This document shows, piece after piece, positions 9,470 through 18,568 of a DNA stretch of 64,000 nucleotides; position 1 is the first letter of the stretch; each line of letters begins with the position of its first letter. Made by a program: the position numbers and the translations under genes. The stretch spans positions 248,001-312,000 of the forward strand of contig JASJAO010000004.1 of NCBI GenBank assembly GCA_030066975.1. The letters are read 5' to 3'. Source of the DNA: Henriciella sp. GTDB taxonomy: Bacteria > Pseudomonadota > Alphaproteobacteria > Caulobacterales > Hyphomonadaceae. The notes under the pieces were generated by a model, which saw nothing but the letters and a program-made list of their open reading frames with translations, was not told the origin of the DNA and did not search any database.

Positions 9470-9925
9470 TCAGCGCTGACGCATGGCTGAGATTCGCATT
9501 AAATCTTTCTCTCGTCCGAGCATCTGGAAGAGTGAGATCAGATCTTCATCCGATGGGACAAAGACAGGCATCCCTTCAACGTCAATTCGCGTCCGGCTAG
9601 TTGGCTGAACAGCTTGCCAGGTATCGTCACAGACGATCTCGTACCCGGCCATAATCTCGACCCGCAGAGCACCCAGTTTAGGCAACAAGAAATATCGCGA
9701 TCGATACGTTGCCGTTCCCCCATCTCTCTGATTCCGGATACCCCATCGTTTTATCAGCGCTTCGGCATCGCGCTCGGACACCAGCACGTCGACATCGCGA
9801 ACGCCTTGAGGATTATAGCCTTTCAAAGCGACCGCCGCGCTGCCAAGCACCCACCACGGATCCTCTGTGTGATCGAGAAACGCACTCAGCTGACCAAGCG
9901 TGGCGATGAGATCAGCGTTCAGCAT
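9470..9925 (-). CDS. Nucleotidyltransferase-fold protein, function unknown
   Basis: 151 residues with the minimal Pol-beta-like nucleotidyltransferase pattern: GSAAVALKG (28-36) followed by the metal-binding pair Asp44/Asp46 in GVRDVDVLV. The rest (LLPKLGALRVEIMAGYEI, PSDEDLISLFQMLGREKDL) resembles AbiEii/MNT-like and uncharacterised stand-alone NTases. No partner antitoxin or HEPN gene adjoins it. It begins 3 bases after the lpd stop, so it is probably translated from the PDH transcript. Confidence 0.65.
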   Translation of the reverse strand: MLNADLIATLGQLSAFLDHTEDPWWVLGSAAVALKGYNPQGVRDVDVLVSERDAEALIKRWGIRNQRDGGTATYRSRYFLLPKLGALRVEIMAGYEIVCDDTWQAVQPTSRTRIDVEGMPVFVPSDEDLISLFQMLGREKDLMRISAMRQR

Positions 9926-9928
9926 GAT

Positions 9929-11341
9929 CTACATATGCAGCTCACGCCCCTCTGAGGCCAGCACGGCTTCATGCATCATCTCTGACAGTGTCGGGTGCGG
10001 GAAGATGGTGTGCATCAGATCCTGCTCCGTCAGCTCGCCTTCGCGCGCGATGACATAGCCCTGGATCAGCTCAGTCACTTCCGCGCCGATCATGTGCGCG
10101 CCAAGCAGTTCGCCCGTCTCCGCATCAAAGATCGTTTTGACGAGCCCGTCACCGGCCCCGAGCGCAATCGCCTTGCCGTTGCCGATGAAGGGGAACTTGC
10201 CGATTTTCAGTTTCTTGCCGGTCTCTTTCGCTTGCGCCTCAGTCAGGCCGACGCTCGCGACCTGCGGATGGCTATAGGTACAGCCGGGCACATTCCACGG
10301 ATCAAACGGATGCGCGTCTTTGGTGTTGCCATTCATGGCCTCGACACAGATCACACCTTCATGGCTCGCCTTGTGCGCCAGCCACGGCCCGCCGGTCAGA
10401 TCACCGATCGCATACAGCCCCGGCACGCCCGTGCGACCAAACCCGTCCACCACGACATGCGTGCGATCGACTTTGACGCCGAGTTCTTCCAGCCCGAGAT
10501 TCTCGACATTTCCAACAATGCCAATCGCCAGGATGACCCGGTCGAACTCCTCAACCTGGTCTTTGCCGTCGATCGAGATGGTCGCCTTCACTTTCGTCTT
10601 GGTCTTGTTCAGACCTTTGACCTGCGCGCCTGTATGGATTGTCAGGCCTTGCTTCTCGAAGTCTTTGCGCGCGAGTTTCGAGATCTCTTCGTCCTCGGCG
10701 GGCAGAATGCGGTCCACGGCTTCGACCACGGTCACATCAGAGCCGAGCTCATTGTAGAAGCTCGCAAATTCGATCCCTATCGCGCCCGAGCCAATAACCA
10801 GAAGGCGCTTGGGCGTTACATCCGGCACCATGGCTTCGCGATAGGTCCAGACCAGCTTGCCATCCGGTTCCAGTCCGACCTGCGGGATGGCGCGGGCCCG
10901 TGCCCCAGTCGCGAGCAGGACATTGTTCGCTGTATAGCTCGTATCCTTGCCCTTCTCGTCCTTGATGATCACTTTTGGTGCCGGGCTGCCCTTCTCTAGC
11001 CGCGCGGTGCCCATGAGGACGGTGATCTTATTCTTCTTCATCAAGTGTTTGATGCCGCCGGACAATTGGGCGGCCACACCGCGCGAGCGCTTGACCACGG
11101 CCTCAAGGTCAAAGTCCGCCTTGTCGACTTTCAGGCCGAAACTCTTGGCGGTCTTGGCGAGGTGCAGCACCTCGGCCGAGCGCAGCAGCGCCTTGGTCGG
11201 AATACAGCCCCAGTTGAGACAAATCCCGCCCAGACTCTCGCGCTCCACAATCGCGGTTTTCATGCCGAGCTGCGCGCCGCGAATGGCCGCCACATAGCCA
11301 CCCGGCCCAGAGCCAATCACGATCAGGTCAAAGTCAGTCAT
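9929..11341 (-). CDS. lpd: Dihydrolipoyl dehydrogenase (PDH E3)
   Basis: A 470-residue FAD enzyme that reoxidises dihydrolipoyl groups with NAD+. Seen: FAD motif GSGPGGYVAA (10-19), redox pair Cys41/Cys46 in GGICLNWGCIPTK, the NAD-binding motif VIGSGAIGIEFASFY, and the C-terminal His-Glu dyad region FPHPTLSEMMHE. It is the last classical subunit of the pdhA-pdhB-pdhC-lpd set. The TGA of the preceding 177-residue gene is directly followed by the lpd ATG, so translation is tightly coupled across that insertion. Confidence 0.97.
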   Translation of the reverse strand: MTDFDLIVIGSGPGGYVAAIRGAQLGMKTAIVERESLGGICLNWGCIPTKALLRSAEVLHLAKTAKSFGLKVDKADFDLEAVVKRSRGVAAQLSGGIKHLMKKNKITVLMGTARLEKGSPAPKVIIKDEKGKDTSYTANNVLLATGARARAIPQVGLEPDGKLVWTYREAMVPDVTPKRLLVIGSGAIGIEFASFYNELGSDVTVVEAVDRILPAEDEEISKLARKDFEKQGLTIHTGAQVKGLNKTKTKVKATISIDGKDQVEEFDRVILAIGIVGNVENLGLEELGVKVDRTHVVVDGFGRTGVPGLYAIGDLTGGPWLAHKASHEGVICVEAMNGNTKDAHPFDPWNVPGCTYSHPQVASVGLTEAQAKETGKKLKIGKFPFIGNGKAIALGAGDGLVKTIFDAETGELLGAHMIGAEVTELIQGYVIAREGELTEQDLMHTIFPHPTLSEMMHEAVLASEGRELHM

Positions 11342-11875
11342 TCACTCAATTCCTTCAAGGGCGAACAGTTGCTTTTCTGAGATCCCAGCGCGGCATAGAT
11401 CTGCAAAAGCTGTGCTTTTTCTACGAAAACCTTCAAGTACGTCCAGTAGATATTCCGAGGCAAGGTCCACGTTAATTTCTTGTTGGAAGCTAAACACGAC
11501 ATCATATGCGTCTCCCGCGCTCTCCAAGATACTGTCTTCTACAAAAAGTCTTCCGCGAAGCATTAACTCGCTTAATTCAGCTACATGCTGATTGATACTG
11601 TTTGAGAAGCTCTCGATATTGCCTGTCACGAATTCTGGATCTGGTTGGTCATGTTCTACAACCTCCAAGAAACCGTAGAATCTTCCGGCATCCCAGTATG
11701 TACTGAGTAGCTGCGCGTAGTATCGATCGCAGAAATCTAATTGGCGCTGATAGATCGTTTGCTCAATCATGTTGTCGTCCGCCTGAACTGCTGCATGCCA
11801 TATCAACGCGGTAAAAACAGCCGCCATAAGCGAGAAGACAGCGGCTGAAACAGCAATTTTGTCGGAGCGGCTCAA
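11342..11875 (-). CDS. Membrane-anchored periplasmic protein inside the PDH operon, unknown
   Basis: 177 residues. An uncleaved signal anchor or signal peptide covers about 7-30 (IAVSAAVFSLMAAVFTALIW); the rest is an acidic, mostly helical periplasmic domain with no recognised family. The frame starts at TTG 11875; no ATG upstream fits the frame and a later start would lose the anchor. Two hand-counted 60-base lines gave 43% and 48% GC, against 60% for a line of lpd, suggesting different origin. Its stop abuts the lpd start. The lipoprotein gene lies 30 bases upstream. Confidence 0.68.
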   Translation of the reverse strand: MSRSDKIAVSAAVFSLMAAVFTALIWHAAVQADDNMIEQTIYQRQLDFCDRYYAQLLSTYWDAGRFYGFLEVVEHDQPDPEFVTGNIESFSNSINQHVAELSELMLRGRLFVEDSILESAGDAYDVVFSFQQEINVDLASEYLLDVLEGFRRKSTAFADLCRAGISEKQLFALEGIE

Positions 11876-11905
11876 TTGCTCTGACCATTCACGTGGTCAC
11901 TCATC

Positions 11906-12325
11906 TCAATCAACGCCCTTTACGTCATTCCACTTCACCAGGGCCTCATCTGAGAGAGCGCCCAATTGTTCAAACATTTCCGGCGTGCAGACATATTCCG
12001 CTTCCGCCGTTTCAAACTCTGCCAGAGTCATCATCGAGACATCAATCGCCCGTTGAACCGTCTCCACGGGCAGACTCGACAACACAACCTCTTCCACGAA
12101 GGTCTCGCTGATCGTCGAAGCTTCGTCGCCGCAGACATTAATCAGTCCCTGATGATACGCCACCGCCTTGGCCATTTCTTCCATTTGGTCGGCGGAGATA
12201 TTGATCATACCGACTGTGGAGGTGGCATCAATCTCCGCGATCACATCCTCGGCCAGCGGGGCTGGCTCGCCGCACCCTGTCAGGACGGCGGCGCTTATCA
12301 TCCCGCCGAACACGCCAGATCTCAC
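11906..12325 (-). CDS. Small lipoprotein coupled to pdhC, unknown function
   Basis: 139 residues from a GTG at 12325 that overlaps the pdhC stop by 4 bases (GTGA), the usual sign of translational coupling. The start gives a short lipoprotein signal peptide (RSGVFGGMISAAVLTGC) with lipobox LTGC and lipidated Cys18; residue +2 is Gly, consistent with outer-membrane sorting. The mature domain is acidic with two cysteines (INVCGDEA and YVCTPEM) that could form a disulfide. No family is recognised. A longer frame into pdhC exists but destroys the lipobox context. Confidence 0.7.
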   Translation of the reverse strand: MRSGVFGGMISAAVLTGCGEPAPLAEDVIAEIDATSTVGMINISADQMEEMAKAVAYHQGLINVCGDEASTISETFVEEVVLSSLPVETVQRAIDVSMMTLAEFETAEAEYVCTPEMFEQLGALSDEALVKWNDVKGVD

Positions 12326-13677
12326 AACAGCATGCTCTCTGGCATTTCGACATAGCGTTTGAACGCCTGCAGCCATTTTGCGCCTTCTGCCCCGCCAATC
12401 ACACGGTGATCACAGGTGAGCGTCACACTCATCACCGTGCCGACAGTCAGATTGCCGTCTGCGCCGACAACCGGGCGTTTCTCACCGCCACCGACCGACA
12501 GGATCATGCCCTCTGGCGGATTGATGATGGAGGCGAAATTCTTGATCCCGAACATGCCGAGATTGGAGATGGAGAAGGTTCCGCCCGTATATTCCTGAGG
12601 CTTCAGTCTCCGCTCGCGCGCGCGGGCGGCGAGGTCTTTCATCTCGGCCGAGATCTCAGCGAGCCCTTTCGCCTGCGCATCAAAGATGACCGGCGTGATC
12701 AGACCGCCATCAATCGCCACCGCCACAGAAACATTGGCGGACTTGTGATAAGCGATGCCGACATCGGTATAGCTCGCATTACAATCCGGCTCGGCCATCA
12801 GCGCCATGGCCGAGGCCTTGATCAACAGATCGTTGACGGAGATTTTCACCCCTTCGGGCGCGGCATCATTAATGCCCTTGCGGGCCGTCAGCAGCTTGTC
12901 CAACTCGATATCCACCGAGAGCGGGAAGTGCGGCACCTGCATGAAGCTCTGCGTCAGGCGCTTGGCGACGGTGCGACGCATCCCGTCGAGCGGAATCAGC
13001 TCATAGCTGTCCGGCGCATAGATGCGATCATCAAGCACTTGCGGCAGGATCAGACCGTCCGGCGACGCAGGCGCGGGTGTCCGATCGCTTCTCGGCACCA
13101 CATCCGTTCCGGGTTGCAAGTTTTCGACGTCTTTCTTGACGATCCGCCCACGCGGGCCAGAGCCCTTGCCGTTCAGCGCGGAGAGATCAATGCCCTTGAG
13201 GGCTGCGATACGACGCGCCAGGGGTGAGGCTTTGATCCGGGTCTCGCCCTTGCTGGCGGATGGGAGCTCCACAGGGGTGGAGGCGAGTGCCCCCTCGGTC
13301 TGCTTCGCAGACACCTCCCCCGCAGGCGGGGGAGGATCGCCCGCCGCAGCTTCCTTACCTCCTCCCCCGCTCGCGGGGGAGGTGCCCCCATCGGGGGCTG
13401 AGGGGGCCTCTGCCGAAATCGCCGAAGCATCTTCCCCTTCCTCGGCCAACACAGCGATCAGCTCATTGACCTTCACACCCTCAGTGCCTTCATTCACCAG
13501 GATCTGCGCGACGACGCCATCGTCTATCGACTCAACTTCCATCGTCGCCTTGTCGGTTTCGATCTCGGCGATGACGTCACCCGCCTCGACCGTGTCGCCG
13601 GGCTTGATGTTCCACTTGGCAAGCGTGCCTTCTTCCATTGTCGGGCTGAGGGCGGGCATCGTGATATTGATTGGCAT
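12322..13677 (-). CDS. pdhC: Dihydrolipoyllysine acetyltransferase (PDH E2)
   Basis: 451 residues. The lipoyl domain (1-80) carries the lipoylated Lys43 in [14 protein letters not shown] long low-complexity linker follows (about 85-145). Next come the E1/E3-binding domain (about 147-187, ASPLARRIAAL...GSGPRGRIVKKDV) and the catalytic core to the C-terminus. The start is the ATG at 13677, 2 bases after the pdhB stop with GAGGGG upstream. Two oddities: residues 91-130 of the linker are encoded by a palindromic repeat found elsewhere in the window, and the active-site motif usually read DHRxxDG is CDHRVIGG here (His424, Gly428 in place of Asp). The gene is otherwise full length. Confidence 0.95.
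   Translation of the reverse strand: MPINITMPALSPTMEEGTLAKWNIKPGDTVEAGDVIAEIETDKATMEVESIDDGVVAQILVNEGTEGVKVNELIAVLAEEGEDASAISAEAPSAPDGGTSPASGGGGKEAAAGDPPPPAGEVSAKQTEGALASTPVELPSASKGETRIKASPLARRIAALKGIDLSALNGKGSGPRGRIVKKDVENLQPGTDVVPRSDRTPAPASPDGLILPQVLDDRIYAPDSYELIPLDGMRRTVAKRLTQSFMQVPHFPLSVDIELDKLLTARKGINDAAPEGVKISVNDLLIKASAMALMAEPDCNASYTDVGIAYHKSANVSVAVAIDGGLITPVIFDAQAKGLAEISAEMKDLAARARERRLKPQEYTGGTFSISNLGMFGIKNFASIINPPEGMILSVGGGEKRPVVGADGNLTVGTVMSVTLTCDHRVIGGAEGAKWLQAFKRYVEMPESMLL
13288..13407 (-). repeat. 120-bp composite palindromic repeat inserted in frame in pdhC
   Basis: The outer arms GCCCCCTC (13289-13296) and GAGGGGGC (13400-13407) are perfect inverted repeats. Inside are two 22-bp palindromes (13314-13335 and 13361-13382), each built of CCTCCCCC and GGGGGAGG arms around a short centre. 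The same arrangement occurs between rpmF and a hypothetical gene at 18755-18870. The copy spans exactly 40 codons (E2 residues 91-130), without stop or frameshift, in the flexible linker. It behaves like a REP/RPE-type mobile repeat domesticated in a coding sequence. Confidence 0.85.
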
Positions 13678-13679
13678 TG

Positions 13680-15053
13680 CTACATCCCCTCGCAGACGGC
13701 CTTGCACGCCGCCACGATATCATCGGCATTCGGCAGGCTCATTGCTTCGAGATTGCCAGCATAAGGCAGCGGGACGTCGGCCTGATGCACGCGCATGGGC
13801 GGGGCATCGAGGTAATCGAACGCGAACTCGGTCACGCCAGCCGCGATCTCAGCGCCAACGCCCATATGCCGCCAGCCTTCTTCGGCGGTAACGATGCGAT
13901 TGGTCTTCTTCACGCTTTCTACGACTGTATCCATATCGAGCGGGCGGATGGTGCGCAGGTCAACAACCTCAGCTGAGATCCCCTGCTCTGCGAGCTTGTC
14001 TGCTGCTTCCAGTGCAAAGCCGACACAGCGCGAATAGGCCACGATCGTGACATCTGTCCCGAGCCGCTTCACCGACGCCTTGCCAATCGGCAGCACGAAA
14101 TCATCGAGATCCGGCACCGGATGGGCGTCGCCATAGAGCAGCTCATGCTCCAGGAAGACAACCGGGTTTGGATCCCGGATCGCCGCTTTGAGCAGGCCCT
14201 TCGCGTCAGCCGCATCATAGGGCGCAATCACTTTCAGACCCGGCACATGTCCGTACCAGGCCGCATAGTCCTGAGAGTGCTGCGCTCCCACCCGGCTCGC
14301 CGCCGCATTCGGCCCCCGAAACACAATCGGGCAGCCCATCTGACCGCCCGACATATACAGCGTTTTCGCCGCTGAGTTGATGATATGGTCAATCGCCTGC
14401 ATGGCGAAGTTGAAGGTCATGAACTCGACAATCGGCTTCAGACCGCCAAAGGCCGCGCCGACGCCCAAGCCTGCAAAACCGTGCTCTGTGATCGGGGTAT
14501 CGACCACGCGGCGCTCACCAAACTCCTGCAGCAATTCGCGCGTCACTTTGTAGGCGCCCTGATACTCCGCAACCTCTTCACCCATAATAAAGACGGTCTC
14601 ATCACGGCGCATCTCTTCGGCCATCGCGTCGCGCAGCGCATCGCGCACAACCGTATCCGTAAACGTCGTACCGTCCGGAATGTCAGGATCGCTTTGGACT
14701 TCCACTTTGGGCGCCGAGGCCGCAGCGGCAGCGATCACTTCGGGTTCATCAACGGGTGTGACAGCTTCGGTCGCAGAGGGCGTTGGCGCGCTCACCGCGC
14801 TTGCGTCTTCGCCATCTTCGGTCAGCACAGCGATGACCGCGTTGACCTTCACGCCTTCTGTGCCTTCCGGGATGACAATCTTGGCGAGCGTCCCCTCGTC
14901 CACGGCTTCGACTTCCATCGTCGCTTTATCGGTTTCGATCTCAGCGATCACATCGCCAGCAGAGATCGTATCGCCCTCGCCTTTCAGCCATTTGGCGAGG
15001 GTCCCCTCTTCCATCGTCGGGCTGAGCGCAGGCATCAAAATATCAACGGACAT
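13680..15053 (-). CDS. pdhB: Pyruvate dehydrogenase E1 component, beta subunit, with lipoyl domain
   Basis: 457 residues. An N-terminal lipoyl domain (1-80, Lys43 in [13 protein letters not shown]) is followed by an Ala/Pro/Val linker (about 82-125) and the E1-beta transketolase-like domains ([48 protein letters not shown]). A lipoyl domain on E1-beta is characteristic of alphaproteobacteria. It binds TPP jointly with PdhA. The ATG overlaps the TAA of the DUF3291 gene by one base (TAATG), and pdhC follows after 2 bases. Confidence 0.97.
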   Translation of the reverse strand: MSVDILMPALSPTMEEGTLAKWLKGEGDTISAGDVIAEIETDKATMEVEAVDEGTLAKIVIPEGTEGVKVNAVIAVLTEDGEDASAVSAPTPSATEAVTPVDEPEVIAAAAASAPKVEVQSDPDIPDGTTFTDTVVRDALRDAMAEEMRRDETVFIMGEEVAEYQGAYKVTRELLQEFGERRVVDTPITEHGFAGLGVGAAFGGLKPIVEFMTFNFAMQAIDHIINSAAKTLYMSGGQMGCPIVFRGPNAAASRVGAQHSQDYAAWYGHVPGLKVIAPYDAADAKGLLKAAIRDPNPVVFLEHELLYGDAHPVPDLDDFVLPIGKASVKRLGTDVTIVAYSRCVGFALEAADKLAEQGISAEVVDLRTIRPLDMDTVVESVKKTNRIVTAEEGWRHMGVGAEIAAGVTEFAFDYLDAPPMRVHQADVPLPYAGNLEAMSLPNADDIVAACKAVCEGM

Positions 15054-15538
15054 TAGGCACAGTCCTTCTTTGGGAAATTGGGAGTCATCGGCTGACCGGC
15101 TTCATCGAAGGGCAGGTTAAAGCTGAACGCGTGCGGCGTCGGGCCGTTCGCCCGGAAATGCTGGAGGCGCTCATTGGCTTCATGCAAATCGGGAATATGC
15201 CCATCCGGCACCCACCAAAGGACCAGAATGGCCTGTGTCATCGGCACGAACCAATCCTCGCGCTGACGGATCAGTTTTGCATGCGCTGTCTTGTAGACGA
15301 AGTGATAGAGGCTATCGACATCGTCCCACACGGACATGTTGACCAGGACATCGGTCTCGCCGGGCAGACGTAGGTCTAAAGCGCCATCGCGCTCGCTGTC
15401 ATCCTCCAGGCGCCAGACAAAGCCCGGCGAGCGTTCAGCCAATGCATTGATAACTTCAATCGGCCCGGTGAACCCGTCCATTCGGGGGTCGTCCATGGGA
15501 TACAGCGCTTCGGCGACGTTTAATTGGGCAAGCTGCAT
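15053..15538 (-). CDS. DUF3291 protein between pdhA and pdhB
   Basis: 161 residues. The N-terminal [18 protein letters not shown], followed by [11 protein letters not shown] and [19 protein letters not shown], matches the DUF3291 family (dimeric alpha/beta-barrel-like proteins, no established reaction). The start is the ATG at 15538, 2 bases after the pdhA stop; an upstream in-frame start would overlap pdhA. The stop overlaps pdhB by one base. Such tight spacing implies the protein is made together with E1-alpha and E1-beta, yet it is not a known PDH component. Confidence 0.85.
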   Translation of the reverse strand: MQLAQLNVAEALYPMDDPRMDGFTGPIEVINALAERSPGFVWRLEDDSERDGALDLRLPGETDVLVNMSVWDDVDSLYHFVYKTAHAKLIRQREDWFVPMTQAILVLWWVPDGHIPDLHEANERLQHFRANGPTPHAFSFNLPFDEAGQPMTPNFPKKDCA

Positions 15539-15540
15539 CT

Positions 15541-16545
15541 CTAAGCCTCCACCAGAACGTCGGTCCACAGTTCTGCCGGATCCGGCTCCGGGCTCTCCAG
15601 CGCAAAGTCTGCAGAGTCTTTCACAATCGCGCGGATGTCCTTGTCCAGGGCCTTGAGATCGTCCTCACTCGCAATGCCTTGCGCAATGATCTGCTCTTTC
15701 AGACCGTCAATTGGATCGTGATGACTTCGAATGTCATCAACCTCTTCGCGTTTCCGGTACTTGGCCGGGTCGGACATGGAGTGCCCGCGATAGCGATAGG
15801 TCTTCATCTCCAGGATGTAAGGCCCTTTGCCGGAACGGGCATATTTAACCGCTTTCTCGCCAGCCTTCTTGACGGCATAAACATCCATGCCGTCGACCTC
15901 TTCGCCTTCAATCTCGAATGAGATACCGCGCTTGAACAGCTCAGTCTCGGACGCGTGGCGCTGCACGCTCGTCCCCATCGCATACATGTTGTTTTCAATC
16001 ACATAGACGACAGGCAGATCCCAGAGCGACGCCATGTTGAAGGCCTCATAGACCTGGCCCTGATTGGCGGCACCATCACCAAAGTAGGCGATGGAAACAT
16101 TATCCTTGCCCAGATATTTGTTGGCGAAGCCCAGCCCGGTTCCGATCGGCACCTGCGCCCCGACAATGCCGTGCCCACCGAAGAAGTTTTTCTCACGGCT
16201 GAACATGTGCATGGAGCCGCCCTTGCCGCGGGAATAGCCGCCTTCGCGTCCGGTCAGTTCGGCCATCACACCGCGCGCTTCCATTCCGCAAGCCAACATA
16301 TGTCCGTGATCGCGATAGCCGGTGATGACCTGATCGCCCTCCTTCAGGCAAGCCTGCATCCCGGTGACAACCGCTTCCTGCCCGATATAAAGGTGACAGA
16401 ACCCGGCAATCTTGCCCATTCCATAGAGCTGACCCGCGCGTTCTTCAAAACGTCGGATGAGCAGCATATCGCGGTAGAATTTGAGCGCTTCGTCCTTTTT
16501 CAGTTTCGGCGTAGCGCGACGCTTAGGTGCAGCATCCTTGCTCAT
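15541..16545 (-). CDS. pdhA: Pyruvate dehydrogenase E1 component, alpha subunit
   Basis: 334 residues. The TPP-binding motif runs from GDGAANQGQVYEAFNMA to IENNMYAMGT. YRYRGHSMSDPAKYR is the phosphorylation-loop-like segment near the C-terminus. The N-terminal 25 residues are basic and variable (SKDAAPKRRATPKLKKDE). The start is the ATG at 16545 with GGGAG 6 bases upstream; an in-frame TTG at 16575 lies inside a palindrome and is less likely. It is the first gene of the PDH set and follows ftsB by 62 bases. Confidence 0.97.
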   Translation of the reverse strand: MSKDAAPKRRATPKLKKDEALKFYRDMLLIRRFEERAGQLYGMGKIAGFCHLYIGQEAVVTGMQACLKEGDQVITGYRDHGHMLACGMEARGVMAELTGREGGYSRGKGGSMHMFSREKNFFGGHGIVGAQVPIGTGLGFANKYLGKDNVSIAYFGDGAANQGQVYEAFNMASLWDLPVVYVIENNMYAMGTSVQRHASETELFKRGISFEIEGEEVDGMDVYAVKKAGEKAVKYARSGKGPYILEMKTYRYRGHSMSDPAKYRKREEVDDIRSHHDPIDGLKEQIIAQGIASEDDLKALDKDIRAIVKDSADFALESPEPDPAELWTDVLVEA

Positions 16546-16558
16546 ATCAACTCCCAAT

Positions 16559-16576
16559 TTTGGTTTTGAAACCAAA
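16559..16576 (-). promoter_or_regulatory. Operator-like palindrome upstream of pdhA
   Basis: TTTGGTTT (16559-16566) and AAACCAAA (16569-16576) form a perfect 8-bp inverted repeat around TG, 13 bases upstream of the pdhA ATG. It is the only A/T-rich symmetric site in the 62-base gap after ftsB. The TTGGT...ACCAA core recalls GntR-family operators such as that of PdhR, though the spacing differs. It could bind a regulator or form an mRNA hairpin before the ribosome site. Confidence 0.45.
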
Positions 16577-16607
16577 TGGATGACAGAGCCTCAAACGTCC
16601 AGTCCTA

Positions 16608-16916
16608 TCACCTATGCAATTTTGCATCATTGACAGCGCGGTCAACGATTATCAATTCCGTTGGGTAAACCAATCCGAGCTCTTTTCTCGCCAAAACTTC
16701 AATTAATTCAGGGTCTACTTGTCCCGGGATTAGACGAGTTATGTCGTTCTGCAGCGCAGCATTTTCGACTTCCAGGGTTTCGAGAAACCGTTTTTTCTCC
16801 GCCAGTTGTGATTGCATATCGCTCCACTTGCCGAGCCCCTGCTCTCCAGCAAAGGCGTGATAGGCAAAGTATGCAACAGCAAGGGACAGTGTCCCAGCGG
16901 CCCATTTCGACATCAT
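16608..16916 (-). CDS. ftsB: Septum formation initiator FtsB/DivIC-like
   Basis: A 102-residue bitopic division protein. One membrane segment (about 5-22, WAAGTLSLAVAYFAYHAF) is followed by a periplasmic coiled coil (about 33-62, MQSQLAEKKRFLETLEVENA) and the conserved ARKELGLVYPTELI end. FtsB bridges FtsL and FtsQ in the divisome. Its position between eno and pdhA is the standard alphaproteobacterial order. Two tandem ATG codons begin the frame; a hairpin immediately upstream flanks the ribosome binding site. Confidence 0.9.
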   Translation of the reverse strand: MMSKWAAGTLSLAVAYFAYHAFAGEQGLGKWSDMQSQLAEKKRFLETLEVENAALQNDITRLIPGQVDPELIEVLARKELGLVYPTELIIVDRAVNDAKLHR

Positions 16917-16954
16917 GACTGAGTGGCTCCCTTGACCCAGAGAATCACTCAGTC
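16917..16954 (-). promoter_or_regulatory. Hairpin holding the ftsB ribosome binding site in its loop
   Basis: GACTGAGTG and CACTCAGTC (16946-16954 and 16917-16925, read on the minus strand) pair perfectly over 9 bp with a 20-base loop. The loop contains AAGGGAG, the only good Shine-Dalgarno for ftsB, and the 3' arm touches the ATG. It could moderate ftsB translation relative to eno or respond to temperature. It is not followed by a T run, so it is not a classical terminator. Confidence 0.5.
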
Positions 16955-16970
16955 TTCGTTAAGAAAACGT

Positions 16971-18263
<1,293 letters not shown>

Positions 18264-18333
18264 CTAACTGAACTTGCGGCTGGCGTTAGTCTGCCGCAGC
18301 GAAAAGCGCAAGGGGAGGAGAAGCCGCATACGA

Positions 18334-18359
18334 AAAACCCCCGCCAAAGCGAGGGTTTT
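18334..18359 (-). terminator. Intrinsic terminator after rpmF
   Basis: On the minus strand CCCTCGC-TTTG-GCGGGGG forms a 7-bp stem (one G-T pair) followed by TTTTT. It lies 27-52 bases downstream of the rpmF stop and before eno, so it should separate the rpmF transcript from eno. Confidence 0.8.
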
Positions 18360-18385
18360 GATCAGGTCTTAAGCTGAAACCGAAC

Positions 18386-18568
18386 CTAGTCGTCGGTTGG
18401 CTCCAGGATCTGACGACCGCGATACATGCCGGTTTTCAGATCAATATGATGCGGACGGCGAAGCTCACCGGACTCTGCATCCTCGATATAAGTGTTGCCT
18501 TTCAGGCGATCATGCGCGCGGCGCATACCGCGGCGAGATTTGGAAATCTTACTCTTAGGGACAGCCAT
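18386..18568 (-). CDS. rpmF: 50S ribosomal protein L32
   Basis: 60 residues: [19 protein letters not shown] followed by a short Lys/Arg-poor C-terminal half ([18 protein letters not shown]), the typical alphaproteobacterial bL32 without the zinc cysteines. The start is the ATG at 18568, as in all L32 proteins; the longer frame upstream is not conserved. An intrinsic terminator follows. It is monocistronic as far as can be seen. Confidence 0.96.
   Translation of the reverse strand: MAVPKSKISKSRRGMRRAHDRLKGNTYIEDAESGELRRPHHIDLKTGMYRGRQILEPTDD

Noticed and set aside
13173-13469. Pro- and Arg-rich open frames on both strands across the pdhC linker
   Set aside because: They arise from the GC-rich palindromic repeat; only the PdhC frame continues into conserved domains.
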